Assembly (NCBI RefSeq): GCF_010993745.1
Contig: NZ_WOTN01000001.1
Span: forward strand, 2,669,235-2,733,234
Direction: 5' to 3'
Source of the DNA: Fodinicola acaciae
GTDB taxonomy: Bacteria; Actinomycetota; Actinomycetes; Mycobacteriales; HKI-0501
DNA: 64,000 nucleotides
Position numbers and translations under genes: made by a program. The first letter of the stretch is position 1, and each line of letters begins with the position of its first letter. The notes under the pieces are model-generated. The model saw nothing but the letters and a program-made list of their open reading frames with translations, was not told the DNA's origin and searched no databases. This document shows, one piece after another, positions 27,260 to 37,055 of this stretch.

Positions 27260-27282
27260 GTCTTCAGTTTAGCTGAAGACAT
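27258..27282. promoter_or_regulatory. MarR operator covering the marR start codon
   Basis: ATGTCTTCAG (27258-27267) and CTGAAGACAT (27273-27282) are perfect 10-bp arms around TTTAG. The first two bases of the left arm lie within the marR start codon. Size and symmetry fit a MarR dimer. Confidence 0.7.
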
Positions 27283-27324
27283 GCCCAGCTGAGTCGTGTG
27301 CACATCTAGCGCTCCACCGCAGCG

Positions 27325-27351
27325 ATGCACGCATGGTGGCCATGCGTGCAT
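27325..27351. repeat. Single-unit nested palindrome (GCATGG/CCATGC family)
   Basis: ATGCACGCATGG and CCATGCGTGCAT are perfect 12-bp arms around TGG. The central 17 bases are the same unit found in double form at 32541-32587 and 53793-53839. It lies between marR and the end of the YceI gene. Confidence 0.75.
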
Positions 27352-27391
27352 CTCGACCAAGATCGTCTACTTATGTAAGTTTCCACGCGAA

Positions 27392-27418
27392 CCCACCCCC
27401 CGCCCGTTCTTGGGTGGG
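27392..27418 (-). terminator. Hairpin downstream of the YceI gene
   Basis: CCCACCC and GGGTGGG form a 7-bp stem with a 13-base loop, 58 bases after the minus-strand YceI stop. There is no T run on either side, so its action as a terminator is uncertain. Confidence 0.35.
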
Positions 27419-27475
27419 GGCCAGATTGTCACCTGGGTACGACAATTACGTGCCGTAGCAGGTATTCGGCGGCGG

Positions 27476-28327
27476 TCAGCCTTCCAGGCTTGGCAGCTGG
27501 TCGCCGTGGACGGCCTGGATGTCCATCTCGACGCGCAGGGTCGTCCCGACCGCGTCGATGCCGGCGGCCAGGACCTGGTGGTAGGTGATGGAGAAGTCAC
27601 CCCGCCGCAGCTCGCCGGTCGCCTTCAGGCCGAGGCGCGTGTTTCCCCACGGGTCGACGCGCAGGCCGAGGTAGGTGAGCTCCAGGCTGACCGGCTTGGT
27701 CACGTCCTTGATGGTCAGATCGCCGGACAGCGTCCACTGGTCCGGACCGCGCGGCACAATGCCGACCCCGCTGTAGGTGATGGTCGGAAACTGGTCGACG
27801 GCAAGGAAATCCGCCGAGCGCAGGTGATCGTCGCGCATCTTGTTGGCGGTGTCGATGCTGTCCGCCTCGATCACCGCGGTCACCGACGAGCGTTCGACCG
27901 GGTCGGCGATCTGGATCCGGCCGGAAAACGTGGTGAACCGGCCGCTGACCGTGGTCAGGCCCATGTGCCGGGCGGCGACCACGATGCTGGTGTGCGCCGG
28001 GTCGATGGTCCACCGGCCGGTGGCCGGCAGGTCCGAGCCGGGCAGCCGGGACAACCGCAGCGTGCCGAGCTCGGCGGAGCCGCTGGCGGTGACGATGGCC
28101 GTACGCGCCGACGGTGTGTAACCCGCCGCGGTGAGGATCGCCGTGTAGGTCCCCGGCGCCAGCCGGCCGGTCGACACGACGCCGTCGCCGTCGGCCATGG
28201 CCCGGCCGACCTGCCGGCCGGACGCGTCGGTGACGGTCAGGATCGCGCTGGTGATGGCCCAGCCGTCGCTCGTCTGGACCGTCGCGCGCACTCCACCAGC
28301 CTCAGCCGTGGCCGGCTCCGTCGTCAT
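27476..28327 (-). CDS. YceI-family protein with an N-terminal carboxypeptidase-regulatory-like domain
   Basis: A 283-residue protein. Residues about 12-95 ([42 protein letters not shown]) form a beta-sandwich of the carboxypeptidase regulatory type. Residues 103-283 ([20 protein letters not shown] to the end) are YceI, a lipocalin-like barrel that binds isoprenoid-like lipids in known members. No signal peptide is visible. It overlaps the preceding MFS fusion gene by four bases, and that protein carries three copies of the same beta-sandwich, which suggests the two act together. Confidence 0.88.
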   Translation of the reverse strand: MTTEPATAEAGGVRATVQTSDGWAITSAILTVTDASGRQVGRAMADGDGVVSTGRLAPGTYTAILTAAGYTPSARTAIVTASGSAELGTLRLSRLPGSDLPATGRWTIDPAHTSIVVAARHMGLTTVSGRFTTFSGRIQIADPVERSSVTAVIEADSIDTANKMRDDHLRSADFLAVDQFPTITYSGVGIVPRGPDQWTLSGDLTIKDVTKPVSLELTYLGLRVDPWGNTRLGLKATGELRRGDFSITYHQVLAAGIDAVGTTLRVEMDIQAVHGDQLPSLEG

Positions 28328-30984
28328 CGGCTCTCCTCATGCGTCAACAGCACGTCGTGTTGGTGTTCCTTGCCACCGTCCAGGCTGACGGTGCTGACCG
28401 CCGGCGGATAGCCGGTCGCGACGACCGTGTAGCTGCCTTCCGGCAGCTCCGGGAAGGCGTACACGCCGTCCGCGTCGGTCGTGGTCGCGGCGACCACGTT
28501 GCCGGCGTCGTCGACCAGCGTCACGCGCGCGTCGGCGAGCGGGCTGTGCGCCGAGCCGCCGAAGGCGCGGCCGCGCAACCTCGCCGCGCCTGCGAAGTCG
28601 ACGTCATAGCGGGTCATGCCGCCCTCGGCGACCTCCACCAGCGCCGCCACCGGGTGATAGCGCGGCGCGCTCACCGCGACCGTGTACGTGCCGGCGACCA
28701 TCTCGGAGAAGGTGTACGACCCGGTCTCGTCGGTCGGCTGCGAGGCGACCACCTCGCCGCGACCGTCGGCGAGGGTGACGATCGCGCCGGCCAAGGCACC
28801 GCCGCCGCTGACCCGTACGGTGCCGGTCAGCCCGCTCGTACCGATCAGCACGACCTCGAGGCTGGCCGGCGTGTCGCCGACCGAGATCATCGTCGCCTGC
28901 GGCTGGTGCGAGGCCGCCCGCGCGATCAGCACGTAGTTGCCGCGACCCGGCGTGGCCAGCTCGAAGCGGCCGTCCGGACCGCTGCGGCCGCGGCCGAGCT
29001 GCTGGCCGCCCGAGTCGATCAGCGTCAGCACCGCGTCGCCGATCGGCGGCTGGCCGCTGCCGCCACCCCGTACGTATCCACGCAGCGGCACGTGGCCGTT
29101 TGGCGTGGTCATCTGCGGATAGGTGGGCACGACCTGCCGCTGCGGCCGCATCGGCTGCGTCCCGTTCTGGCTCTGTACGACCGCGGCGACCGGTAACGCG
29201 GCGGCGGTCTCGGGCTGGCCGGCCGGCACCGCGGCGAGCGGACGCTGGGTCGGATAGCCGGATTGACCGTTCGGCGGCGGTGGCGTCCCGCCTGGACCGA
29301 CGCCTGCTGTCTCAGCCACGGCACCCACCATAGAGCCGGCCGCCGCGCCGGCCGCGTCCGCAGGTGCCTGCTGGCCGCCGGAGGCCACCGGCACCTGCGG
29401 CGGCTCGCTGGCGATCGACTCGCCGGGAGCCGCGTGCGAGCGCAGCGGGATCTGCTTGAGGAAGAACGAAAGCACGAAGGCGACGCCGATGATCGGCACC
29501 AGGTAGAGGAAAATCGGCGGCAGCACGTCGTTGTACGCCTTGATGATGCCGTTGCCGATCTCGGCCGGCAGCGCGCGTACGAGCGTCGGTGTGAGGCTGT
29601 TGGTGTCCGGCAGCCGGCTGGCCGCCGCGGCCGGCACGTACTGCGGGATCTTGTCGGTCAGCTGCGTCGCCAGGATCGTGCCGACCAGGGACGCGCCGAG
29701 CGATCCGCCGATCTGCCGGAAATAGTTCGAGGCCGAGGTCGCGGCCCCCATCTCGTGGAACGGCACCGAATTCTGCACGATCAGGACCAACGTCGGCATC
29801 ACCATGCCCAGGCCCAGGCCGACCACCGCGAAATAGATGCTGTTCTCCCAGATCGGGTTGCTTTGGTCCAGCCGCGACAAAAGAAAGAGGCCGACGCCAA
29901 GCACGGCGGTGCCGACGATCGGAAAAGTCTTGTAGTGCCCCAAACGGCTGATCAGCTGACCGGAGCCGAGCGAGGCGACCAGCATTCCGGCGACCATCGG
30001 CAACATCAGCAGACCCGAGACGGTGGCACTGCGGCCGTCGACCATCTGCAGGAAGGTCGGCACGTAACTCAGTGCGCCGAACATGCAGATGCCCAGCGCG
30101 ATCCCCATCAGGCTGGTCAGCGCGAACAGGCTGTTCTTGAACAGCTTGAGCGGCAGCATCGGCTCTTTGACGAAGATCTCGGCCACGACGAACAGCACCA
30201 GCAGTACGCCGGACCCGATGCTCAGGCCGACGATCTGCGGCGACCCCCAGTCGTACTTGGTGCCACCCCAGCTGGTGATCAGCACGATGCAGGTGCTGAA
30301 ACCGGCCAGCAGCGCGGCACCGAAGTAGTCGAGGCTGAATTTCGCTTTACGGCGCGGAAGTTTCAGCGCGAGCGCGGTGACGATCATCGCGACGACACCG
30401 AGCGGAAGGTTGATGTAGAAACACCAGCGCCACGTGCTGTCGCCGATGTCGGTGAGCGCGCCGCCGACCAGCGGACCGGCCACCGACGCGATGCCGAAGG
30501 CGCCACCAATCAGGCCCTGATATTTACCACGTTCTCGTGGTGGTACGAGATCGCCGATGATGGCCTGCGCGCCGATCATCAGGCCACCGCCACCGATTCC
30601 CTGCAGAGCGCGGAAAGCGATCAGCTGGCCGATGTCCTGCGCCGCGCCGGACAGCGCCGAACCGACCAGGAAGATCACGATGGCCAGCTGGAAAAGCCAT
30701 TTCCGGCCGATCAGGTCGCCGAGTTTTCCATAGATCGGCAACACGATCGTCGACGACAGCAGATACGCCGTGATGACCCAGGACAGGTCGGTCAGGCCGT
30801 GCAGCTGACCGACGATCTTCGGCAGCGCGGTCGACACGATCGTCTGGTCGAGCGCGGCGAGCAGCACGACCAGCATCAGGGCCCCGACGACGGCCAGGAT
30901 CTGCCGCCGGCTCAGCGGCTGGGGGCCTTGCTGCACGGTCTGCTGCGCCGTTGCGGCAGCACCGGCGTGGTTGGTCGAACTCAA
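28324..30984 (-). CDS. DHA2 efflux MFS with three C-terminal carboxypeptidase-regulatory-like domains
   Basis: An 886-residue fusion. Residues 1-515 form a 14-span EmrB/QacA-type transporter ([14 protein letters not shown] in span 1, [14 protein letters not shown] loop, [14 protein letters not shown]). A proline/glutamine-rich linker (about 520-640) leads to three beta-sandwich repeats, each ending in a G-x-Y-x-F or G-x-Y-T-V turn (for example [16 protein letters not shown] and [14 protein letters not shown]). Ordinary members stop near residue 520. The tail would be on the cytoplasmic side if topology is standard. A TetR gene 28 bases upstream probably controls it. Overlap with the YceI gene couples the two. 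Confidence 0.88.
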   Translation of the reverse strand: MSSTNHAGAAATAQQTVQQGPQPLSRRQILAVVGALMLVVLLAALDQTIVSTALPKIVGQLHGLTDLSWVITAYLLSSTIVLPIYGKLGDLIGRKWLFQLAIVIFLVGSALSGAAQDIGQLIAFRALQGIGGGGLMIGAQAIIGDLVPPRERGKYQGLIGGAFGIASVAGPLVGGALTDIGDSTWRWCFYINLPLGVVAMIVTALALKLPRRKAKFSLDYFGAALLAGFSTCIVLITSWGGTKYDWGSPQIVGLSIGSGVLLVLFVVAEIFVKEPMLPLKLFKNSLFALTSLMGIALGICMFGALSYVPTFLQMVDGRSATVSGLLMLPMVAGMLVASLGSGQLISRLGHYKTFPIVGTAVLGVGLFLLSRLDQSNPIWENSIYFAVVGLGLGMVMPTLVLIVQNSVPFHEMGAATSASNYFRQIGGSLGASLVGTILATQLTDKIPQYVPAAAASRLPDTNSLTPTLVRALPAEIGNGIIKAYNDVLPPIFLYLVPIIGVAFVLSFFLKQIPLRSHAAPGESIASEPPQVPVASGGQQAPADAAGAAAGSMVGAVAETAGVGPGGTPPPPNGQSGYPTQRPLAAVPAGQPETAAALPVAAVVQSQNGTQPMRPQRQVVPTYPQMTTPNGHVPLRGYVRGGGSGQPPIGDAVLTLIDSGGQQLGRGRSGPDGRFELATPGRGNYVLIARAASHQPQATMISVGDTPASLEVVLIGTSGLTGTVRVSGGGALAGAIVTLADGRGEVVASQPTDETGSYTFSEMVAGTYTVAVSAPRYHPVAALVEVAEGGMTRYDVDFAGAARLRGRAFGGSAHSPLADARVTLVDDAGNVVAATTTDADGVYAFPELPEGSYTVVATGYPPAVSTVSLDGGKEHQHDVLLTHEESR

Positions 30985-31012
30985 CTGTTCTCTCCCATGA
31001 TCAGGAGCCGCA

Positions 31013-31627
31013 TCATGCCAGCTCCTTATGAAATACGGCGAAAACCTGGGCCGTATATTCGGCTAGTGGCCGATCCTGGCCGTACGTGCTCCACCTCTTG
31101 CCGGCCACCCGCATCGCCGTCACCGCGGTGGCGGCGACCAGGTCCGGATAGAAGTCGGGCAGCTGGCGGTCGCCCAGGTTGCGGGCCACCGCGGCCGCCA
31201 GGCTCCGCTCGAAGGCGGCGAACCGGGCCAGCACCGCCGGCACCAGCGTCGGAAACCGCTCGAACATCAACGCCTTGTGGCGTACGTCCGGCTGCGTCCC
31301 GGTGTCGGCCATGAGCTGCAGCACCGCGGTGGCGCCGGCCAGCGGACCGCGCTCGGCGTGCTCGGCGAAGATCCGGTCGACGACGTCGTCCGGCGGCAGC
31401 GTGGGGCCGTCGCCGACGAGCGCTTCCTCCTTGGACCGGAAGTAGTTGAAGAACGTACGCGTGGACACACCGACCTCGGCGCACACGGCCTCGACGGTCA
31501 GTCCGTCCAGCCCATGCTCCTCGGCCAACCGCAGCGCGGTGTCGCGGAGTGCGCGCCGGGTCGCTTGCTTCTTGCGTTCGCGCAGGCCCGGCGCCTCCAT
31601 CAGCCCCTCGCGTGCCACGCCAGCCAT
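31013..31627 (-). CDS. TetR-family regulator of the MFS-YceI unit
   Basis: A 204-residue TetR protein with the helix-turn-helix [30 protein letters not shown] at residues about 43-72. The long C-terminal domain is MftR-like in pattern, with an aromatic-rich ligand region. It is the first gene of the tetR-MFS-yceI operon. An imperfect palindrome lies 20-34 bases before its start. Confidence 0.88.
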   Translation of the reverse strand: MAGVAREGLMEAPGLRERKKQATRRALRDTALRLAEEHGLDGLTVEAVCAEVGVSTRTFFNYFRSKEEALVGDGPTLPPDDVVDRIFAEHAERGPLAGATAVLQLMADTGTQPDVRHKALMFERFPTLVPAVLARFAAFERSLAAAVARNLGDRQLPDFYPDLVAATAVTAMRVAGKRWSTYGQDRPLAEYTAQVFAVFHKELA

Positions 31628-31646
31628 GATTGCACGGAGCGCAACT

Positions 31647-31661
31647 TTTCACTAGTTGAAA
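31647..31661. promoter_or_regulatory. Short palindrome upstream of tetR
   Basis: TTTCA and TGAAA flank CTAGT, a 15-bp site between the divergent tetR and spo0M genes. Arms are only five bases, so the assignment as the TetR operator is tentative. Confidence 0.35.
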
Positions 31662-31743
31662 GATCCTCTTGGCCGGTTCCTTACCGGCTCTTGGCGCCGT
31701 ACGGCAGACTGGCGTTCTCCACACGGTCGACAGGAAGTACGAC

Positions 31744-32538
31744 ATGGGTTTCAAGCGGTTTCTGGCCGGGTTCAACGCCGGCGGCGCCAAGATCGACGCG
31801 GTCCTGAACCATCCGGTCGCCACGCCTGGCGGCGCGGTCACCGGTGTGCTGAACATCATCGGCGGCAGCATCGACCTGGACATCCAGGGGATCCGGCTGG
31901 ATCTGGAGGCCGAGGTCGAGTACGAGACCGACAACGGCGAGCACCGCCGCGACGTGAAGTTCGGCGGGCTGGAGGCGACGCCGCCGATGCGGGTGGCCGC
32001 CGGCCAGAACGCGCAGATCCCGTTCCAGCTGCCGGTACCGTGGGAGGCGCCGATCACCTACGTCTACGGCCGGCACCTGGACGGCATGAAGGTCGGCGTG
32101 CGTACGCAGCTGCGGGTCGCCAAGTCGGTCGACCCCGGCGACCTCGACCCGCTGGAGATCGCGCCGCTGCCGTCACAGCAGGGCATCCTGGACGCGATGG
32201 GGCTGCTCGGCTTCCAGTTCAAGTCGGCCGACCTGGAGGCCGGCACGGTCAACCGCTTCGGCGCCGGCCAGGACCTGCCGTTCTACCAGGAGATCGAGTT
32301 CCATCCGGCGCCGCAGTTCCGCGGGAAGGTCAAGGAGGTCGAGCTGACCTTCCTGACCAACCCGCACGAGATCACCGTGGTGATCGAGGTCGACCGGCGC
32401 GGCGGCCTGCTGCGCTCTGGCCACGACGCGATCGTCAAGTTCTCCATCCCGCACGCGCAGGCGATGGCGACCGACTTCCGCGGCGTACTGGAGCACCACA
32501 TCAACGAGAAGGCCAGCGGCCTCGGCTGGTTCGGATAG
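31744..32538 (+). CDS. Spo0M (sporulation control) family protein
   Basis: A 264-residue arrestin-like protein. MGFKRFLAGFNAGGAKIDAVL at the start and the two-sandwich layout with LPVPWEAPITYVYGRHL in the middle match SpoOM family members. In Bacillus, Spo0M affects sporulation. In actinomycetes the role is unknown. It is monocistronic, divergent from the tetR operon, and followed three bases after its stop by a nested palindrome that separates it from the convergent next gene. Confidence 0.88.
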   Translation: MGFKRFLAGFNAGGAKIDAVLNHPVATPGGAVTGVLNIIGGSIDLDIQGIRLDLEAEVEYETDNGEHRRDVKFGGLEATPPMRVAAGQNAQIPFQLPVPWEAPITYVYGRHLDGMKVGVRTQLRVAKSVDPGDLDPLEIAPLPSQQGILDAMGLLGFQFKSADLEAGTVNRFGAGQDLPFYQEIEFHPAPQFRGKVKEVELTFLTNPHEITVVIEVDRRGGLLRSGHDAIVKFSIPHAQAMATDFRGVLEHHINEKASGLGWFG

Positions 32539-32540
32539 GT

Positions 32541-32587
32541 CGCATGGCCACCATGCGTGCGTTGGTCGCACGCATGGTGGCCATGCG
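32541..32587. repeat. Double nested palindrome, likely bidirectional terminator
   Basis: The unit CGCATGG-CCA-CCATGCG (32541-32557) is itself a hairpin. Thirteen bases later its exact reverse complement occurs at 32571-32587, so the 47-bp block can fold as two small hairpins or one large one. It fills the 53-base gap between convergent spo0M and the SH3 protein. The same block recurs at 53793-53839. Confidence 0.8.
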
Positions 32588-32591
32588 GACC

Positions 32592-33350
32592 TCAGTGGTT
32601 GACCTTGAACCAGGGCTGGGCCCAGCCGAGGTAGGTCTGGCCCCAGCTGCTCTTGATCTCGGCGATCGTCGTCTGCGTGTACGTGCCGTTGCCGTGGATG
32701 TCGTTGGACAGGAAGTTGCCGCCACCGATGGAGATCATCGTGTGGCCGGAGCCGCCGTTGCTGAAGAACGCCAGTCCACCCGCCGGCACCGAGGTGTCGC
32801 CGGGATGCTTGTACGAGGACGGGATCTGCGTCCAGTGGACGTACGCCGTCTCCGAGCCGCTGGCGCTCCAGCCGTAGGCCCACGCGTTGATCCGGTCGCA
32901 CCAACGGTAGTAGTTCGCGTCGTAGTTGGTGTGCACGTGTGCCTTGGCCCAGCTGACCGCCTGGCTGCAGCTGTTGGGGTCACCGGTGCCGGAGGTCGAG
33001 CACGACAGCGTGCTGCCGGAGCAGTCCGGCGCGACCCGGCCGTCGCTGCCGGTGTAGACGTACGCGTCGCTGACGTAGCCACCCTTGGACGGCACGTGGT
33101 CCCAGATGTCGGTGGTGCCGTACTTGCCGGTCACCGCGTCGCCGTTGAGCTGGCAGTCGATGGTGACCGAGGTGCCGTCGGCGATGCTGCCGACCGCGGT
33201 CGAGCTGGTGTGTGGGCCCGACCGTACGGTCAGCGCGACACCGGAGTCGGTGTGTACGGTGCCGGTCGCCGCGTACGCCGGCGCGGCCGCCACCAACACG
33301 ACCGCCGCGACGGCGGCGACCAGGGATAACGCGCGCTTGACAGTCTTCAT
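32592..33350 (-). CDS. Secreted SH3-domain protein with NlpC/P60-like C-terminal domain
   Basis: A 252-residue exported protein. A signal peptide ends near residue 27 (APAYA). Residues 30-102 are a bacterial SH3 domain (LTVRSGPHTSSTAVGSIADG). The C-terminal part has ANYYRWCDRINAWAYGW with Cys151 and GHTMISIGGGNFLSND with His203, in the order of NlpC/P60-like cysteine hydrolases. The Cys/His pair is my reading and would make it a cell-wall peptidase or amidase. Several other cysteines may form disulfides. The start at 33350 was chosen because the extension to 33401 lacks signal peptide character. Confidence 0.8.
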   Translation of the reverse strand: MKTVKRALSLVAAVAAVVLVAAAPAYAATGTVHTDSGVALTVRSGPHTSSTAVGSIADGTSVTIDCQLNGDAVTGKYGTTDIWDHVPSKGGYVSDAYVYTGSDGRVAPDCSGSTLSCSTSGTGDPNSCSQAVSWAKAHVHTNYDANYYRWCDRINAWAYGWSASGSETAYVHWTQIPSSYKHPGDTSVPAGGLAFFSNGGSGHTMISIGGGNFLSNDIHGNGTYTQTTIAEIKSSWGQTYLGWAQPWFKVNH

Positions 33351-33427
33351 GTCCGTCCTCACTCTCCCTCTCCGAACATGGCGCAGGGACAGCATGGACA
33401 AGCCTCATACAGGCGACATACAAATCC

Positions 33428-34384
33428 TCAGCCGACGAGTTCACGGGCCGGCTCGGGGCTGACCGCCGGCTTGGCGCTGGACCGCTCGTGCCAGCCGAGC
33501 GCGGTCACCGAGCCGACCACCAGTGCTGCGCCGATCCACTGGCTCACGGTGAACTGGCCGTGCAGGAAGACGACGCCGATCACCGCCGCGGTCAACGGAA
33601 AAGCCAGCTCCGCGAGGGTCGCGCGAGCGGCCGGCGTACGCGACAGACCGCGGTAGTAGAGGCTCAGCGCCAGCAGCCCGGGGATCAGCGCCAGGCCGAC
33701 CAGGCCGAGCAGGTCGGACCAGAGATGGCCGACCGAGAAGCCGACCGACAGGCCGACCGGACCACCGACGACCAACGCGATCACCAGACTCGCCGGCAGG
33801 CCGAAGGCATAGCGCAGCGACGTGACGGTCGTCGGCGCGTACGCGACGCTGACCCGCCGGCCGAGCACGGTGCCGGCGGCCCACAACGCGGCCGCGCCGA
33901 CCGCCAACAGCGCGGCCTGCGCACCTTTGAGCTGGATGTGCAGCGGATCGGCGAAGGCGACCAGCCACGTACCGGCCAGCGCCGGCACCGCGAACAGCCA
34001 GAACCGGCCGCGGATCCGCTCGCCGAGGAACAGCCGCGCGGCCAGGATCGCGATCAATGGCTGCAGCTTCTGCAGCACGAGCGGGGTCAGCGGATCGCCG
34101 CCGGCGAAGGCCAGCGTGAACAGCCACGTCGCCAAGGCGGACGAGCCGGCGCCGATGGCGACCACGCACCACCGCTCGATCGCGCTCATCGAGCGGAACG
34201 CACGTACGGCCGCCGGCATCCATGGCAGCAACACAACGACGACAATCAGGTGCTCGGCGACCACGATCGCGGTCGCCGGCAACGACTCGGCCAGCGGCAG
34301 CCGCAGCAGCGCGTCGGTCCCCCACAATGCCGCGCCGAGCGCGACGAGCCAGATCAGGTCCCGGCCGGTTTTCGGTTCTGCCAT
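33428..34384 (-). CDS. EamA-family membrane transporter
   Basis: A 318-residue protein with ten hydrophobic segments in two EamA repeats (ALGAALWGTDALLRLPL in the first, VGAAALWAAGTVLGRRVS opening the second). The family exports metabolites or nucleotide sugars, and the substrate is unknown. Its ATG overlaps the stop of the upstream MFS gene by one base (TGATG). It is the last gene of the rhaM-oxidase-MFS operon. Confidence 0.85.
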   Translation of the reverse strand: MAEPKTGRDLIWLVALGAALWGTDALLRLPLAESLPATAIVVAEHLIVVVVLLPWMPAAVRAFRSMSAIERWCVVAIGAGSSALATWLFTLAFAGGDPLTPLVLQKLQPLIAILAARLFLGERIRGRFWLFAVPALAGTWLVAFADPLHIQLKGAQAALLAVGAAALWAAGTVLGRRVSVAYAPTTVTSLRYAFGLPASLVIALVVGGPVGLSVGFSVGHLWSDLLGLVGLALIPGLLALSLYYRGLSRTPAARATLAELAFPLTAAVIGVVFLHGQFTVSQWIGAALVVGSVTALGWHERSSAKPAVSPEPARELVG

Positions 34385-35685
34385 CACACTCTTGTCTCTA
34401 CGGTCCTTACGCGCGGCGCGTTGCCAAGCGCGACGGTCGCGACAGCTCCGGCCACCATCACCACACCGATGCTCACCAGGCCCCACTGGTCGGAGCCGAG
34501 CAGGCCCTTCAGGAAACCGACCCAGTACGGCCCCACGAAGCCGGACAGGTTGCCGATCGTGTTGACGGTGGCGATCCCGGCGGCCGCGGCCGCTCCGGTC
34601 AGGAACGCGCCAGGCAGCCCCCAGAAACCGGGGAACGACATGAGCACGCCGACCGTGCAGACGCACAGTCCGGCATAGCCGAGCCAGGGCAGGCCGGTGA
34701 GGAACGCCGACGCGGCGAGGGTGGCCCCGCCGATCAGCATCGGCACCGCCGTACCGACCGCATAGCGGCCCGTACGGTCGCACCATCGACCCCACGTCAC
34801 CATCGCCACGACTCCCAACGCGTACGGAACAGCCGTCAGCAGCGACACCTGCAGGTTGCTGGAAATTCCCAGGCTCGACTTGATGATCTGCGGCAGCCAG
34901 AAGCCGATGCCGTACAGGCCGAACACGGTTGCGAAGTAGATCAACGAAAGTGCCAGCACACGCGGCTTCACGATGGCGCCGAGCGCGGAGATGTGATGCC
35001 GCGCACTGGTGGTCTGCGCCTCGGCGGTGAGCCGGCTGGTGAGCCAGCCGCGCTGCTCGGTCGACAACCAGCCGGCGTCGGCCGGTTTGCTTGGGAGCAG
35101 CCAGAAAACGAGGACACCGACGACCACCGTCGGCACGCCCTCCAGGATGAACAGCCAGCGCCAGCCATCCAGGCCGAACAAGCCGTCCATGCCCAGCAGC
35201 AGGCCGCCGATCGGTGCGCCGACCGCGGTGGAGATCGCGACCGCCGACATGAACAGGCCGACCGCGCGCCCGCGATAGCTGGCCGGGAACCAGTAGGTCA
35301 GATAAAGAATGATTCCCGGGAAAAAGCCGGCTTCGGCGATGCCGAGGACGATTCGTACGACATAGAGGCTCACCGGTCCCTGCACGGCGGCCAGCAGCGC
35401 GGCCACGATCCCCCAGCTGATCATGATCCGGGCGATCCAGATCCGGGCGCCGACCCGGTGCATGATCATGTTGCTGGGGACCTCGAAGATGAAATAGCCG
35501 ATGAAGAACAGGCCGGCGCCGAGGCCGAACTGCGTGGCGGTGAGGCCGAGGTCCTTGTTCATGGTGAGGGCGGCGATGCTGATGTTCGTACGGTCCAGAT
35601 AGGACAGGAAATAGCAGACCATCAGAAACGGGATCAGCCGCGCACTGACCACGCGCATGGTGGACCGCTCAAGCTCGTCCGGCAT
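34384..35685 (-). CDS. MFS transporter of the anion:cation symporter family
   Basis: A 433-residue 12-span protein. CYFLSYLDRTNISIAALTMN in span 1, the loop GARIWIARIMISWG and RIVLGIAEAGFFPGIILYLTYWFPASYRGRAVG are characteristic of the ACS family, whose members import sugar acids or other carboxylates. It overlaps the oxidase upstream and the EamA gene downstream by one base each. In context it could import a hexonate, deoxy sugar acid or hydroxy acid for the FAD oxidase. Confidence 0.88.
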   Translation of the reverse strand: MPDELERSTMRVVSARLIPFLMVCYFLSYLDRTNISIAALTMNKDLGLTATQFGLGAGLFFIGYFIFEVPSNMIMHRVGARIWIARIMISWGIVAALLAAVQGPVSLYVVRIVLGIAEAGFFPGIILYLTYWFPASYRGRAVGLFMSAVAISTAVGAPIGGLLLGMDGLFGLDGWRWLFILEGVPTVVVGVLVFWLLPSKPADAGWLSTEQRGWLTSRLTAEAQTTSARHHISALGAIVKPRVLALSLIYFATVFGLYGIGFWLPQIIKSSLGISSNLQVSLLTAVPYALGVVAMVTWGRWCDRTGRYAVGTAVPMLIGGATLAASAFLTGLPWLGYAGLCVCTVGVLMSFPGFWGLPGAFLTGAAAAAGIATVNTIGNLSGFVGPYWVGFLKGLLGSDQWGLVSIGVVMVAGAVATVALGNAPRVRTVETRV

Positions 35686-37055
35686 CAGAACACCTTTCCC
35701 GGGTTGAGGATCCCCGCCGGGTCGAGAGCTTTCTTGATCGCCCGGTGCATGTCCAGCACCGCCGCGCCGAGCTCGGCGGCCATGCCGCGGCGCTTCAGCA
35801 GGCCGACGCCGTGCTCGCCGGTCACCGTGCCGCCGAGCGCGATCGCGTCGTCGACGATCTGGTCGAAAGCTTTCAACGCGCGGTTTTTCGCTTGCTCGTC
35901 ACCGGGTTGGGTGATGATGAGCGGATGCAGGTTGCCGTCGCCGGCATGCGCGATGTTGGCGATCTGGGTGTCAAACTCGCGTGCGGTGGCTTGGATCCTG
36001 GCCAGCATCTCGGGGACTTTGCGGCGCGGCACGCACACGTCCTCGGTCAGCACCGGCCCGAGCCGCTCCAGCGCCGGATATGCCAGCCGCCGCGCGGAAA
36101 ACAGCGCGTCCGCCTCGACCGCGTCGGTCGACCGTACGGCCCAGCTGGCGCCGGCCTCCTGGAAACATCGCAACATCGCGTCCACCTCGGCCTCGCCGGC
36201 ATCGCCAGGCGCGTCGCTGCGGCCGAGGAGCAGGACGTTGCCTTCTTCGGTCAGGCCCATGTGCCTCCAGTCGTCGACCGCCCGCAGACAGTGGCGGTCG
36301 ACCAACTCCAGAGCGGACGGGACGACACCTTCTGCGGACACTTTCGCGACCGCCTCACCGGCTTGGACGAGGTCGTCGAAATAGCCGACGACCGTACGCT
36401 CGGCGTCGTCGCGAGCCGGCAGCAGCCGTACGGTGATCTCGGTGATCACCGCGAGGGTGCCCTCCGATCCAACCAGCAGGCCGCAAAGGTCATAGCCGAC
36501 GACACCTTTGGCCGTACGCCGGCCGACCCTGATCACCTCGCCGGTGGCCGTCACCGCCTCCAGCGCCAGCACGTAATCGCGCGTGACGCCGTACTTGACG
36601 CAGCACACCCCACCGGCGTTCGTCGCCACGTTGCCGCCGATCGTCGACCACGGCGAGCTGGCCGGATCCGGTGGATACCAGAGGCCCTGTTTCAGGCATT
36701 CCGCGCGAAGGTCGTCGTTGACCACTCCCGGCTGCACGACCGCGAGATGCTCGGCGGCGTCGATCTCCACGATCGCCGCCATCGCCTCCATGCTGACAAC
36801 CACGCAACCATCGATCGCATTGGCGCCGCCCGACAGCCCCGTACCAGCACCACGCGGCACGATCGGCATTCTGTGTTTGGCACAGACCCGGACGAGGTCG
36901 CGCACCTCGTCGGCGCTCCGCGGCCGTACGACCGCCGCCGGCTGACCGTACGACGCCCACTCCGCCTCGTCGTGCACATACCGTGCGACCAGGTCGGCCT
37001 CGGTCAACACGCGACCGTCAGGCAGCGCCGCGCGGAGCTCGTCGATCGGCGTCAC
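35685..37055 (-). CDS. FAD-linked 2-hydroxy acid oxidase (GlcD-type)
   Basis: A 456-residue flavoprotein. The FAD-binding PP-loop VPRGAGTGLSGGANAIDG is near residue 64. VATNAGGVCCVKYGVTRDYV and GSEGTLAVITE follow. The C-terminal cap domain has AHAGDGNLHPL and GTVTGEHGVGLLKRRG, as in glycolate oxidase GlcD and D-lactate dehydrogenases. It oxidises a 2-hydroxy acid to the keto acid. I chose GTG at 37055, which overlaps the rhaM stop (GTGA). The longer frame to 37148 lies inside rhaM and is unlikely. Confidence 0.88.
   Translation of the reverse strand: MTPIDELRAALPDGRVLTEADLVARYVHDEAEWASYGQPAAVVRPRSADEVRDLVRVCAKHRMPIVPRGAGTGLSGGANAIDGCVVVSMEAMAAIVEIDAAEHLAVVQPGVVNDDLRAECLKQGLWYPPDPASSPWSTIGGNVATNAGGVCCVKYGVTRDYVLALEAVTATGEVIRVGRRTAKGVVGYDLCGLLVGSEGTLAVITEITVRLLPARDDAERTVVGYFDDLVQAGEAVAKVSAEGVVPSALELVDRHCLRAVDDWRHMGLTEEGNVLLLGRSDAPGDAGEAEVDAMLRCFQEAGASWAVRSTDAVEADALFSARRLAYPALERLGPVLTEDVCVPRRKVPEMLARIQATAREFDTQIANIAHAGDGNLHPLIITQPGDEQAKNRALKAFDQIVDDAIALGGTVTGEHGVGLLKRRGMAAELGAAVLDMHRAIKKALDPAGILNPGKVF

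Noticed and set aside
29263-31314. 683-codon plus-strand open frame over the MFS fusion gene
   Set aside because: The opposite strand encodes a clear 14-span transporter with accessory domains. The plus-strand product is rich in Arg, Asp, Gln and His without any domain.
34222-36384. 720-codon plus-strand open frame over the EamA, MFS and oxidase genes
   Set aside because: The minus-strand genes have motifs and overlapping starts and stops. The plus frame is a compositional artefact.
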